Assembly (NCBI GenBank): GCA_001695595.3 | Contig: MBPM02000079.1 | Coordinates: 1 to 64,000 of the forward strand | Reading direction: 5' to 3' | DNA: 64,000 nt | From: Plasmopara viticola | Lineage: Eukaryota; Oomycota; Peronosporomycetes; Peronosporales; Peronosporaceae | Shown: in pieces, positions 53,046 to 62,000 of the stretch | Numbering within the stretch: the first letter of the stretch is position 1 | Layout: every line of letters begins with the position of its first letter | Program-made: the position numbers and the translations under genes | The notes under the pieces: generated by a model | What the model was told of the DNA's origin: nothing | What the model saw: the letters and a program-made list of their open reading frames with translations, nothing else | The model's database searches: none

Positions 53046-54855
53046 ATGGAGGCTTACCTGCGCAAGTACTGGCCAAAGGGATCAGTATCCGTTAGGTGTC
53101 GCGTGTACGCGAGTCATCGGCGTGCTGACGAGCACAAGCGTCTAAATCTTTCGGCTATGGGCATTGAACTCCATTCTGAAGGGCCTTTACTAGAGCCCGA
53201 TGTGATCCCCTGGGCGTTGATCCTCGGTGCGTCCGAATCTACAAGCACCATTCGCCGCCGTTTTGTGCCCATTTATGAGGGTAAGGAGTATGGCGAAGAG
53301 AAGGAATTTATTGTTTTTGGCTGCATGCCAAAGATTGAGAGCGCGGAGTCGGGAGGACTACTGGGTTTTGTGAAAATACTAGCGAAATCAGTGTTGCCCA
53401 CTGCGCTGACGGCAGCTAAACCTGGAATGGAAAGGTCGCTTGTTCAGTGGGTTTTTAGTTGTGAAGATGAGGATGGAGATGCAGTGGCCATGAGGATTGT
53501 GAAGGCCATCAGATTTTTGGCTGACCCGAGGATACAACAGGGTATTGAAAAAGGGGAGGAGCTGTTAGAGGAGCTGTTAGACCCGTGCGGATATACAATT
53601 CCTCGCAAGGTGAGCAGACTAAAGATACTGAGAGGAAGGCGGAATTTGATAACCGATTCCTGTAGTTTATGGTGGTGATAAACCCCGCTGGAGGTACAGG
53701 CAATGCGCAGCAGACGTTTGAGAAGGAGGTGGCGCCCATGTTGGAGCAAGCCAATGTGGAAGTGGAGCAGATTATTACGAAACGAGCTGCTCATGCGACT
53801 GAACTTTTGATGGATGTGCCGCTAAACCAATATGATTGTATAGTAGCCGTTGGAGGCGATGGTCTGCTGTCGGAGAGTGAGCAAATTTGATTGTGGCAAA
53901 TTTTGTTAATTTTTGACGAGATTTCTCTTTGATACAGTTCTGCAAGGTCTAATGAGCCGTAAAGACTGGCAAGTTGCAATTCTGCAACCACTCGGAGTGA
54001 GTTTTGCACAACCTCCTCTTTTCTGCATTGTGTGTGCCAAATTTTAACATTATATGCGATTGGCAGATTATCCCGGGTGGATCAGGCAACGGCCTTTCAG
54101 CGTCGTTGCTGTCGCGTGCGGGCGAACGCTTTGAAGCACTCAATGCTGGATTCTCTCTTGCAAAAGGCCAAGTGCAAGAGCTGGACCTGTTCACTGCAAC
54201 AAACGGCGATGGAAAGACTATGTACGGATTCTTGTCGTTTGAATGGGCATTTATTGCCGACGTGGACATCAAATCAGAGTGGTACCGCTATTTCGGTAAC
54301 CTGCGTTTTACCATTGCAACCACTCTGCAAATTGTTGGGTTTGGCCAGACGAACTTTCCTGGCCGATTGCGTTATCTTGTTTCAAAGAACGACGAGCAAC
54401 AACCGGTCAAGTACCACGACACATTTAATAGTGGAACCACACCGGCTAAGCCGATTTGTGGGTGCTTGGATAAGGAAGAGGAGGGGGCTAAGTGGCAAGA
54501 AATGGATGGCCCGTTTTACATGTTTTGGTGTATGAATGTCTCTCATGCTGCTGCAGACGCGCACATTGGACCACCTGCTGACATATCAGATGGGTACTTC
54601 CATATTATGCTCGTCTCTGGTGATAGCTTCTCGCGACTGGGACTTGCTAAACTGATGCTGGGAATTGAGGACGGCTCTCATTTAAATGTAGATCGCGTAG
54701 AGCTGATTCGCACGCGTGCCTTTTCGTTGCGCGCATCCAATGCAGACGATATTATGTGCGTCGACGGCGAAATTTTCCCCGGTCCGGAAGTGAAGATGGA
54801 AATGCACCGCGCATTGGGTCGTGTGCTATGTCTACCAGCCAAAAGTGACAATTGA
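53046..54855 (+). CDS. Sphingosine kinase-like lipid kinase (4 exons)
   Basis: Lipid kinase of the DAGKc/sphingosine kinase family, phosphorylating a sphingoid base or similar lipid with ATP. I infer four exons: 53046-53609, 53666-53876, 53938-53996, 54067-54855, giving 540 residues. All three introns start GTGAG and end AG (56, 61 and 70 nt), and joining them restores conserved motifs. Exon 2 opens with VINPAGGTGNA (nucleotide-binding start of the DAGK domain) and reaches AVGGDGLL, exon 2-3 gives EILQGLMSRKDW, exon 4 starts IIPGGSGNGLS. Later LSFEWAFIADVDIKSEWYR and the C-terminal VDGEIFPG are typical of sphingosine kinases. The first 188 residues look like a PH-like or regulatory region with no named motif. 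The convergent GBP gene lies 612 bp downstream. Substrate is inferred from family only. Confidence 0.88.
53610..53665 (+). other. Intron 1 of the lipid kinase gene
   Basis: GTGAGC...CTGTAG, 56 nt, phase 0. Without removal the frame runs to an early stop at 53678. Confidence 0.8.
53877..53937 (+). other. Intron 2 of the lipid kinase gene
   Basis: GTGAGC...ATACAG, 61 nt, phase 1; removal joins GGDGLLSE to ILQGLMSRKDW. Confidence 0.8.
53997..54066 (+). other. Intron 3 of the lipid kinase gene
   Basis: GTGAGT...TGGCAG, 70 nt, phase 0; removal joins LQPLG to IIPGGSGNG. A likely branch point TTTTAAC lies before the acceptor. Confidence 0.8.
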
Positions 54856-55467
54856 CACTTAGGAAGTGGATGAAATTGCTATGTTAAGGCATTAGTCTTG
54901 CGCAGAGATTGATTTCGTCTTCGAAAGCGAGTACTTGTTTGTATCTACCCCATCATTTTCAAGCCTATATATTTTTATTGAAATCTGCTATCGAATATAT
55001 TGGGACCTTCAATCACTCGAAAAAAGTTGGGTGGTGATAGCAGGGAAGGGCATTCGAAAGTCAACAGGGGGCCTTACTTCGTAAGCCCTCGATAAATGGC
55101 AAGGTGGTAAAGTCGTACAAATTTTAATACAATCAAGGGCGTTATTATTGATCAAATATGTCACGCAGCCATTTGTAAGATGTAGATTCAGGACATGCTA
55201 GTGAGCAGCGCTGTTTTCTCGTTACTTCTGACTCTAGGGCCGTGGCAGATGTAAATCATTTTTTAAAGTGTTCTTTGACCGTAACTGCAGAGCTTTGGTG
55301 GACAATCTAAAACCTTTCTACTCTACAGCGCATGCTGCAGCCACCCAGCAGGTGCATTACGCTCACATTACACTCGTATCGCCTTAGCTCAAGGTGTTAC
55401 ACGGGTTGGATTATAACGCTATCTACCCTACAAAGAGGTAACTCACTCACTATCAACGTTAATTTGA
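54856..55467. other. Convergent intergenic region
   Basis: 612 bp between the 3' ends of the lipid kinase and the GBP gene. No open frame of note; both transcripts should end here. Confidence 0.5.
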
Positions 55468-58044
55468 CTACATTTGCATGTATCGACTGCTCCCCGCTAT
55501 TCCAGAAGAGCCGTTCAATTTCGAGGAAGAGTTTGTACTAGCGGTCACGCACGAACTGTCTTGTGCAGCAGCACGTCCAGCGGCAGCTGCGCACAAACTT
55601 CGCACCCACTCCTGCTTGACTTCGCGGGACTTTGCATGCAACTGTAACGGGTGGTATTTGTCGTCGCGAAAAGAAACACTAAAAGCCTCTGGTACTGCAT
55701 AGTTGTCCTCGATTTTAGCACCTGTGACGTCCATTGGCGGGTTATCAGAGCGGCAGCGCTCATAATCCTCTTTAGTTTCGTAAAAACTTAGTTGTGGACC
55801 TTGAAGAACGAAGTAACGCTGCTGCCACTTAGCACGGGCTGACCCACCAGCACCAGGAGCCATGTGTTGCTTAATGAGGTAACCGCACAGGACTTGCGCG
55901 AAAGCTGAAGACGCAAATTCCGTCGCACGATATTGACCTTGTTGTGCTGTGTCAGCCAGACGCTTCATGGTCGCGTTGTGATTTAAAATGTGTTCCAGCT
56001 CGTTTGTCTTGAACTCTAATGTGGAGCGAAGTCCAGCCAGCTCCGCTGCGCAACGCTGCTCGGCTTCCTTTATTCCTAGCTTGCATTTTTCCTGCTGCTG
56101 AGCAGAAAGCTCCTGCATTGCACCTGCCTGTCCCTGCGCGACTGCCACCTTTACACTTAAGTCATTCATCTGCTTCTCAAGTGCGCGGACTTCTGCCATA
56201 TGCGCCGCATTGGTACTCTCCGTGCGCTGTATAACCTGTGAAAGAACACACTGGCTGATAAACTCGCAGTAAGCGGCGTTTGCAGAAGGACCCACTGCGC
56301 GGGCAAAATACTTTGTGTGCACCTCATTTAACTCATCCTGCAAAAAAGCCTGCGTCTCTTGAAAGAATTCCATAGCTGGCTTTTGATGGAGCTGCTCAGA
56401 GTGTGCCAAATAATCGACTCCAGACTGACTAAGAAAATCCAGCACATGTCTACAGTACGCCATCGATGCGGCCGCGTTTTGTTGACGGTACGTATTAAAC
56501 TCTGCATTAACTCTCGCGTAAAATTGCGCCATATAATTATGAGCTTCAGACTCTGCTCCAATGTCTCCATCAATAATCTCGCGCAATTTCTCTCTAGCAT
56601 ATCGTTTGCACAAGCGGTGCACATTTTTAAGCTTGATATCAGAGCAAGGCAAGCGAGTCCTTTCTTCTTTGCTTGCAGCATCCGCTACGCTGTCTATATT
56701 CATAATTGCAATCAATTTATTTTCCAGCGCCGTTGAATAATCTTCAGGAAAATCGTCCAATTCCAACTCAGAGCTCAAGTTCAAAATTTGGAGGTTTCCG
56801 TACTCATCAAATACGGCGTTATCCAGATCGCTTTTCACCGGTTCACATCCACCGTTGTGCTTGGTTTCATCTTTTACTTCAAACTCTGCATCTTCCTCAT
56901 ACTGTTGAAGTGATGTGTAGCTTCGCACTCGCGCACGCAACTCGGCCTTGTATCGCTCTACAGCGTCTTCCAGTGCATCATGACATTGGGCCTGCACAAC
57001 GCGGCTCCAAGCACTCGAAATTACAGGTGCCTTGCCACTGTTTAGCGCCTCGACGTAAGACCTGGCCAGGTTAGCAAACATTGCTCCATTTAGTGGCTTG
57101 CCAAACATACTCTTGGGGTTGACCTTGCTAAATAGTTTCTTGAGGAGATTTTCAAAGCTGCTGCGAAACTCGTCTCGAAGCTCATCGTACGGCACTTTGG
57201 GCAAATTTCTAAGCTTCTGCTCATCGTCCACAGGCCGCACAAGCGTCACGCAGTCGCGATGCCTGAAGAAATCACTCAGCAACGCTCGAATCCGGTCCTT
57301 TGCGACGGCATCATCACTGTATCCTCCCGTCGGCTGAAGTGCCTTCTCTAAATATTGTTTCGAGGAAATGAGTTTGCCATTTTCCAACAATTGCAAAGTA
57401 AAATCTCTGAGAACCCACGTGAAGCTTGGAAAAAATTCGTGCAGTCTGTCAGCATTGCACGTCGCCTCCTTCGATGATGACGATGTCTGAATGTGCTTGG
57501 ACAAGTTTACTACGAGTGACAAATCCTCAATGGCGTTACCGTCAATCACACCACGACTGTTGTAAACAAAGTTCGATGCAAGCAGCAGTGCCAGTGCAAA
57601 TATGCGCGTGTCGTGTGTTTGTTCGCGGTCCACGGATCCAAGTCCTTCAGTGTCGAGGAATAGCACGCTAGTGCCATCATCCAAGGGAATAGGCTGTCCC
57701 CACATCCAGATCCCCTTAGTACAAGCATTGACTGTTCCACCCACAGCAAAGCCCGAAGGGACCTGTCTCGAAATATCCGACTTCGATACGCCTTGAACCA
57801 GCAAATTAAGCAGGAAACTTTTGCCCGTGCGGTAAAGACCCGCCACAGCCACCACTACGAGCCGCGTCTTGACCTTATCCAGAATAGCACACGCATCAGG
57901 GTTGATGTGAAACCCTCCATCGTCGTCCACGAGCACGAACGGAAGCGGCTGCACCGCTGGCGAGTTCGCCTCAGCCATGTCGACGACAATTGTTTTTTTT
58001 AAATAAGTGCAATACAAACCCACGACAGATATGGTGTGATCCAC
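55468..58044 (-). CDS. Guanylate-binding protein-like GTPase with C-terminal PH domain
   Basis: Single-exon gene for up to 858 residues of the dynamin-like GBP family. The GTPase domain (about 60-330) shows the P-loop GLYRTGKS, the switch/G3 motif DTEGLGSVDR and the VLRDF that corresponds to the GBP TLRD guanine motif. A GBP-type helical domain follows (about 335-620), then a Gln/Glu-rich coiled coil (about 620-700) and a PH domain (about 715-825: GYLIKQH...KWQQRYFVLQGPQLSFYE...WVRSLCAAA). Known GBPs hydrolyse GTP and assemble on membranes; here the PH domain could provide lipid targeting in place of prenylation, since no CAAX box is present. A second Met (codon 23, 57978, MAEANSP) is a more typical start than codon 1. 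The 5' end faces the NOL12-like gene, so the two may share a promoter. Confidence 0.88.
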   Translation of the reverse strand: MDHTISVVGLYCTYLKKTIVVDMAEANSPAVQPLPFVLVDDDGGFHINPDACAILDKVKTRLVVVAVAGLYRTGKSFLLNLLVQGVSKSDISRQVPSGFAVGGTVNACTKGIWMWGQPIPLDDGTSVLFLDTEGLGSVDREQTHDTRIFALALLLASNFVYNSRGVIDGNAIEDLSLVVNLSKHIQTSSSSKEATCNADRLHEFFPSFTWVLRDFTLQLLENGKLISSKQYLEKALQPTGGYSDDAVAKDRIRALLSDFFRHRDCVTLVRPVDDEQKLRNLPKVPYDELRDEFRSSFENLLKKLFSKVNPKSMFGKPLNGAMFANLARSYVEALNSGKAPVISSAWSRVVQAQCHDALEDAVERYKAELRARVRSYTSLQQYEEDAEFEVKDETKHNGGCEPVKSDLDNAVFDEYGNLQILNLSSELELDDFPEDYSTALENKLIAIMNIDSVADAASKEERTRLPCSDIKLKNVHRLCKRYAREKLREIIDGDIGAESEAHNYMAQFYARVNAEFNTYRQQNAAASMAYCRHVLDFLSQSGVDYLAHSEQLHQKPAMEFFQETQAFLQDELNEVHTKYFARAVGPSANAAYCEFISQCVLSQVIQRTESTNAAHMAEVRALEKQMNDLSVKVAVAQGQAGAMQELSAQQQEKCKLGIKEAEQRCAAELAGLRSTLEFKTNELEHILNHNATMKRLADTAQQGQYRATEFASSAFAQVLCGYLIKQHMAPGAGGSARAKWQQRYFVLQGPQLSFYETKEDYERCRSDNPPMDVTGAKIEDNYAVPEAFSVSFRDDKYHPLQLHAKSREVKQEWVRSLCAAAAGRAAAQDSSCVTASTNSSSKLNGSSGIAGSSRYMQM

Positions 58045-58096
58045 ATATCAAGCACGTCTAACACATACATTTTGTTGACTGGGCAGCAAGCACATC
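57979..58096. promoter_or_regulatory. Probable shared divergent promoter region
   Basis: Only 52 bp separate the longest GBP frame from the NOL12 ATG, or 118 bp if the GBP starts at codon 23. Both genes must have their promoters in or beside this stretch. I see no certain core element. Confidence 0.45.
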
Positions 58097-58951
58097 ATGG
58101 CGCGAGCGACGCACGGTGCAACGTCCCGTCAGGGCAGGCGTGGTAGCGTGGGCAAGACCAAGCTGTCTCATGGTGCAACAGGAACGGGGGCCAATCCAAA
58201 CGTGCGCAGGAAATCAAAACTTGTTGTGACATTTGACCCGGAGAAGCGTAAAGAATATCTCACGGGTTTTCACAAGCGCAAGCAGGAGCGTCGTCGCTTT
58301 GGTCTCGATATGGAGGCTTACAAGAACAAGAAGCGTCAATTGCAGGCCAAAAAGAAGCGAAGGGAAGAGGAGAAGGAGAAACTTGCAGCTCTTGACCTGC
58401 TCGATGACGACGAAAACGACGTTGAGAAGGAGAACGAAAAACTGAGTGACAGTGACTTTAACACTCCCGTGCTTGGTGGTGCAAAGGCAGTGACCAAGAC
58501 TGTGACATTTGATGACGATTTTACACAGGGTAAATTTGGCGATGTTGTGACCGTCACGACGTCGGTGGGCGATTTGCCGAGCGACAGCGCTAATAGCGGT
58601 AGCGACTTGGAATTTTCGAGTGATGAGGAGGAAAGCGACAAGCCCACGCACCCGGCGTTTCAAAACATGAGAAAAAAAATTGATAAGGTGCAACATCTAA
58701 CACTTTTTCAGCGAATACAGCAGCAACGCAAAGGCAAAGCGTTGCCGTCCAAGCGTTCCAAACTCAAAGACGCACGTGCTGCTCGCAAGGCCATGACAAG
58801 TAAAAAAGGGGGTCAAGGTGGAGCTTTCCTGGGCAAGCAGCGTGGTGCTGAAGATGGAGACGGAGGTGGCGCTGCCGTAAGGAAGCTCAGTAAAAAGCTA
58901 AAGATGAAGCCTCAGCGGTCAGGAGGTAATAAGCGCCAAAAGAAGCGGTAG
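58097..58951 (+). CDS. NOL12: Rrp17/NOL12 family ribosome biogenesis protein
   Basis: Single-exon 284-residue protein of the Nop25/NOL12 (yeast Rrp17) family, nucleolar RNA-binding proteins needed for 5' end processing of pre-60S rRNA. The diagnostic block sits near residues 38-95: VVTFDPEKRKEYLTGFHKRK, QERRRFGLDMEAYKNKKRQ and a long Lys/Arg/Glu helix. The central part (about 100-190) is acidic with DDDENDVEKEN and SSDEEES tracts, and the C-terminus is very basic (KKLKMKPQRSGGNKRQKKR), likely nuclear/nucleolar targeting and RNA binding. ATG 58097 is the first in the frame and close to the divergent GBP gene; VPS15 lies convergent 59 bp downstream. Family assignment is from the N-terminal block; yeast Rrp17 is reported as a 5'-3' exonuclease, which I cannot judge here. 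Confidence 0.85.
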   Translation: MARATHGATSRQGRRGSVGKTKLSHGATGTGANPNVRRKSKLVVTFDPEKRKEYLTGFHKRKQERRRFGLDMEAYKNKKRQLQAKKKRREEEKEKLAALDLLDDDENDVEKENEKLSDSDFNTPVLGGAKAVTKTVTFDDDFTQGKFGDVVTVTTSVGDLPSDSANSGSDLEFSSDEEESDKPTHPAFQNMRKKIDKVQHLTLFQRIQQQRKGKALPSKRSKLKDARAARKAMTSKKGGQGGAFLGKQRGAEDGDGGGAAVRKLSKKLKMKPQRSGGNKRQKKR

Positions 58952-59010
58952 AACTTAAGCTAACAACTCTTTCTACTCACACTTTATCCTTCCACCTTTG
59001 TCGAATTTTT

Positions 59011-62000
59011 TTATTTCCACACCTTGATAAGTGCGTCGCGGCCGCTAGAAACAAGCATGGGACTTGGATTTTGGCTGCTACCCAACTCCACAAGCGTCAG
59101 GTCGAGGATGCAATCTGTGTGTGCCGGAGACGGAGGGACGAGGCCTCTTCGCTCCATACTGATCGCCGACTCGACACCACCGGCACTTGTCACAGCTGCA
59201 CCTGAGCCGCCTCCTGGAGTCGAATAGAAGAACGAATCCTGGCAGATAGTAATAAGAGGTGGGCTTAGCTTACTCCAAGCCAACTCTGGCTTGGTAATGG
59301 CAGCCGTGGTCGACATGGGTGCCGCAGGCATCTCATTATTACGTAGCGGAGTAATAACGCCAGAGTTCATGCGCCACCAATCGCTTGAAGGCGCCTGATT
59401 ATCGTAAAACGACTTGGCTTCTCCGTTGCCGCAGATAGTGTACGACTGCTTTCCGTTGCGAATATCCCAGTAACGCAATTGTCGGTCTTCACCACCCGTA
59501 ATCAACGCAGCCCCAATGCCACGCACATGCAAAGATGGATACAACATCGCACGGACACTAGGCTCTTCGCTTAGCGGAGACGTAGAGATTTCATCGAACG
59601 CCATCGTGATACCAAGTATCCCCAAAAAACTTCCCAAGACACTTCGACTGCGGTGCGGAATCGGCACGTGCAAAAGTGTTGGGCACTTGCAAGCTTCAGC
59701 CTCAGATGCTTGCGCCTCCAGTGTTCGGAACACAGCGCGACATGCACCAATACTGAGGTCAAAGACCGCAACCTCTCCATCACCAGCAGCCACAAACACC
59801 AGCGGCACTGACGTCTCATCAAGTGGCAACGTATTGGGCAAGCCTAAACAGGGCTGGATTCGGTGGATTGCGCGGTGAGACGAGTGCCGCCAAATGCGGA
59901 TAAGTACTAGAAAACGCAAATCCCACAAGCACAAGAAGCCTCGACTCGTACCCACAGCTAACCAACTCACGTCTAAAGAGTGCGTGATGCACGTCACGTA
60001 GCCTAATTCGGGAGAGATACTCAGGGTCCAAGCTTCGCGCCGCATGCGCAGGTCCCACGCATGGATTTTGCCGTCGCGAGTAGCATACAGCAGCAAAGCC
60101 TCCGTGACATTATTTAAGTAGTCAATTGTCATGACGGCACTGTTATTCGCACGCAGCTCCTTGATAGCAGTGGTTTGTACGTTTCCACCCACAGAATTGA
60201 CTTTGTCCACGCGGAAAACGTGAACTGTGCCATCACTGGAAGCCGAAGCGACTGAGTGGCTGTTAGTAAGCACTTTCATGTCAGTAATCACGCCACCTTG
60301 TCCATCGTACGTGCACCGTGAACCTTGATTGACACTGTGTTGTAATGACCGTACTGACCAAATTTTCACTGTTCCATCATTTGAAGCGGATGCTAAAAAA
60401 CTGTAGTCCTGAGCAGCACTGACGCGGGTAACAGCTCCAGAATGCTCTGCTAGTTCTGCCACTAAGACACTCTTACGTGGTTGCCAATTGCGAGATAACG
60501 AATTGTTAAACCCATTTCCGCTGGTTGCTCCGTTGATACTACTTGAGCTGCTTCCTGGGATATTGCTATTACTGGAACTCCCAAAGTTGGCCGGTGTGAC
60601 GCCTCCGTTAATTGCTGCGGCGGCTGCTACTGCTGCGGAAAAGGTGTTTCCACTGCCAGGTGAATAAGTACCACTGCCGACTTGGTTCGAAGGGGTCGCA
60701 ACACTAGACACACTTGTGCCTCCTCTCTCACTGCCCGGTCCTCCGTTTCCCCCAACACCAAAGCTGCTGATGCCACCAGCACCCATCAGACAATACGGAC
60801 TTGACGCGTGGTTATAGATAGAGTAAGGCGATCCATCAGAAAGCCGCAATGCACCAAGATCTGGCGGCAACGGAGGAATGCCCAGGGCATTCAGCCGTGC
60901 CAGTAGCTTGCGAGGATTTCCTAGTGCAGGATCCATCGCTGACTCCTTAAATGCAAAATAGTGATGATACGTTGTGTGGCTTTTTTTCGTTAGCCTTTGC
61001 CGGGGAGGCGATACAGGCGACGCGTGGATTGAGTGATGATGCGGGTCCAGCATGGTGTTGACACCATCACCGCCGTACATATCGCGCATGTTCATATTAA
61101 GCATACTAACCATGACACCACCACTGGTGGGTGCAAATTGATTAGTATCCATGAGCCCCAGTCCAGAGTCGTCCAGTGAAGAGGAGACGGATCCAAAAGA
61201 GGCCTGGCCAGACACAGCGATAGAAGATGCAGAAATGGGTGTGCTGGGCTCAACAAGGCTGTACATTTTCCCCACATGCGACAATGAGAGACTCTCCAAA
61301 GAGGGTACATGGCCGCTACTAGATAGAGGGACGGAATTTGCCGACCCGGCACGGTGAGAGGGTGAGCTGGCGGTCGCGTGTGGGCGAGATCTTGCTACAA
61401 GGGTAGTAATATTCGACAAAGCAGCTGTTGCTGTAGTATTGCTAGTGGTTGTAGCTAACGAAGACGCCGGGATGCCTATATTGCTAGCCTTTAAAGGCTG
61501 TGCTGTCGAAAGCGCAAACCGCATATCCGGCACGAAAAGCACACGGAGGTGCGAGCGTGAAAGTTTACGAGCAAATGGATTGCTAGTGGTGCCAGCACCA
61601 CCACTCCCAATGGTCACGGAGGAACCAGCCACCGCATCATGTGGCGTGTCTGTGCAATCATTTTTAGAAGGTCCTTGCATGCGTACAGCTTGCTCTGTCT
61701 TGGCCATTTCCAATTTGCTCCGCATCTGCATCGAAGCAATCGATACGTACTGCTGCATAAGCTTAAGAGATTGAATTTCATTTTTGCGCTGATCGTAAAT
61801 GGAAACCTCGCCGTTTTCCCCGCTATTCGAAATCGATTCTACACTCGCCGCAGCAGAAGATGCGACAGCTGCACCAGATGAGTGCTGACGAAGCAAATCA
61901 AGCCCGTCTGCGGAATCCGAGCTCAGTAAAGCATCTCTATTTCTACGCGATCGAAGCAACTCGCCAATCGGCTCATCCAAAGACTCACGTGAAGTTGTCG

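Noticed and set aside
53444..53794. Minus-strand open frames across the lipid kinase gene
   Set aside because: Antisense shadows; the plus strand carries the DAGK/sphingosine kinase motifs and consistent introns.
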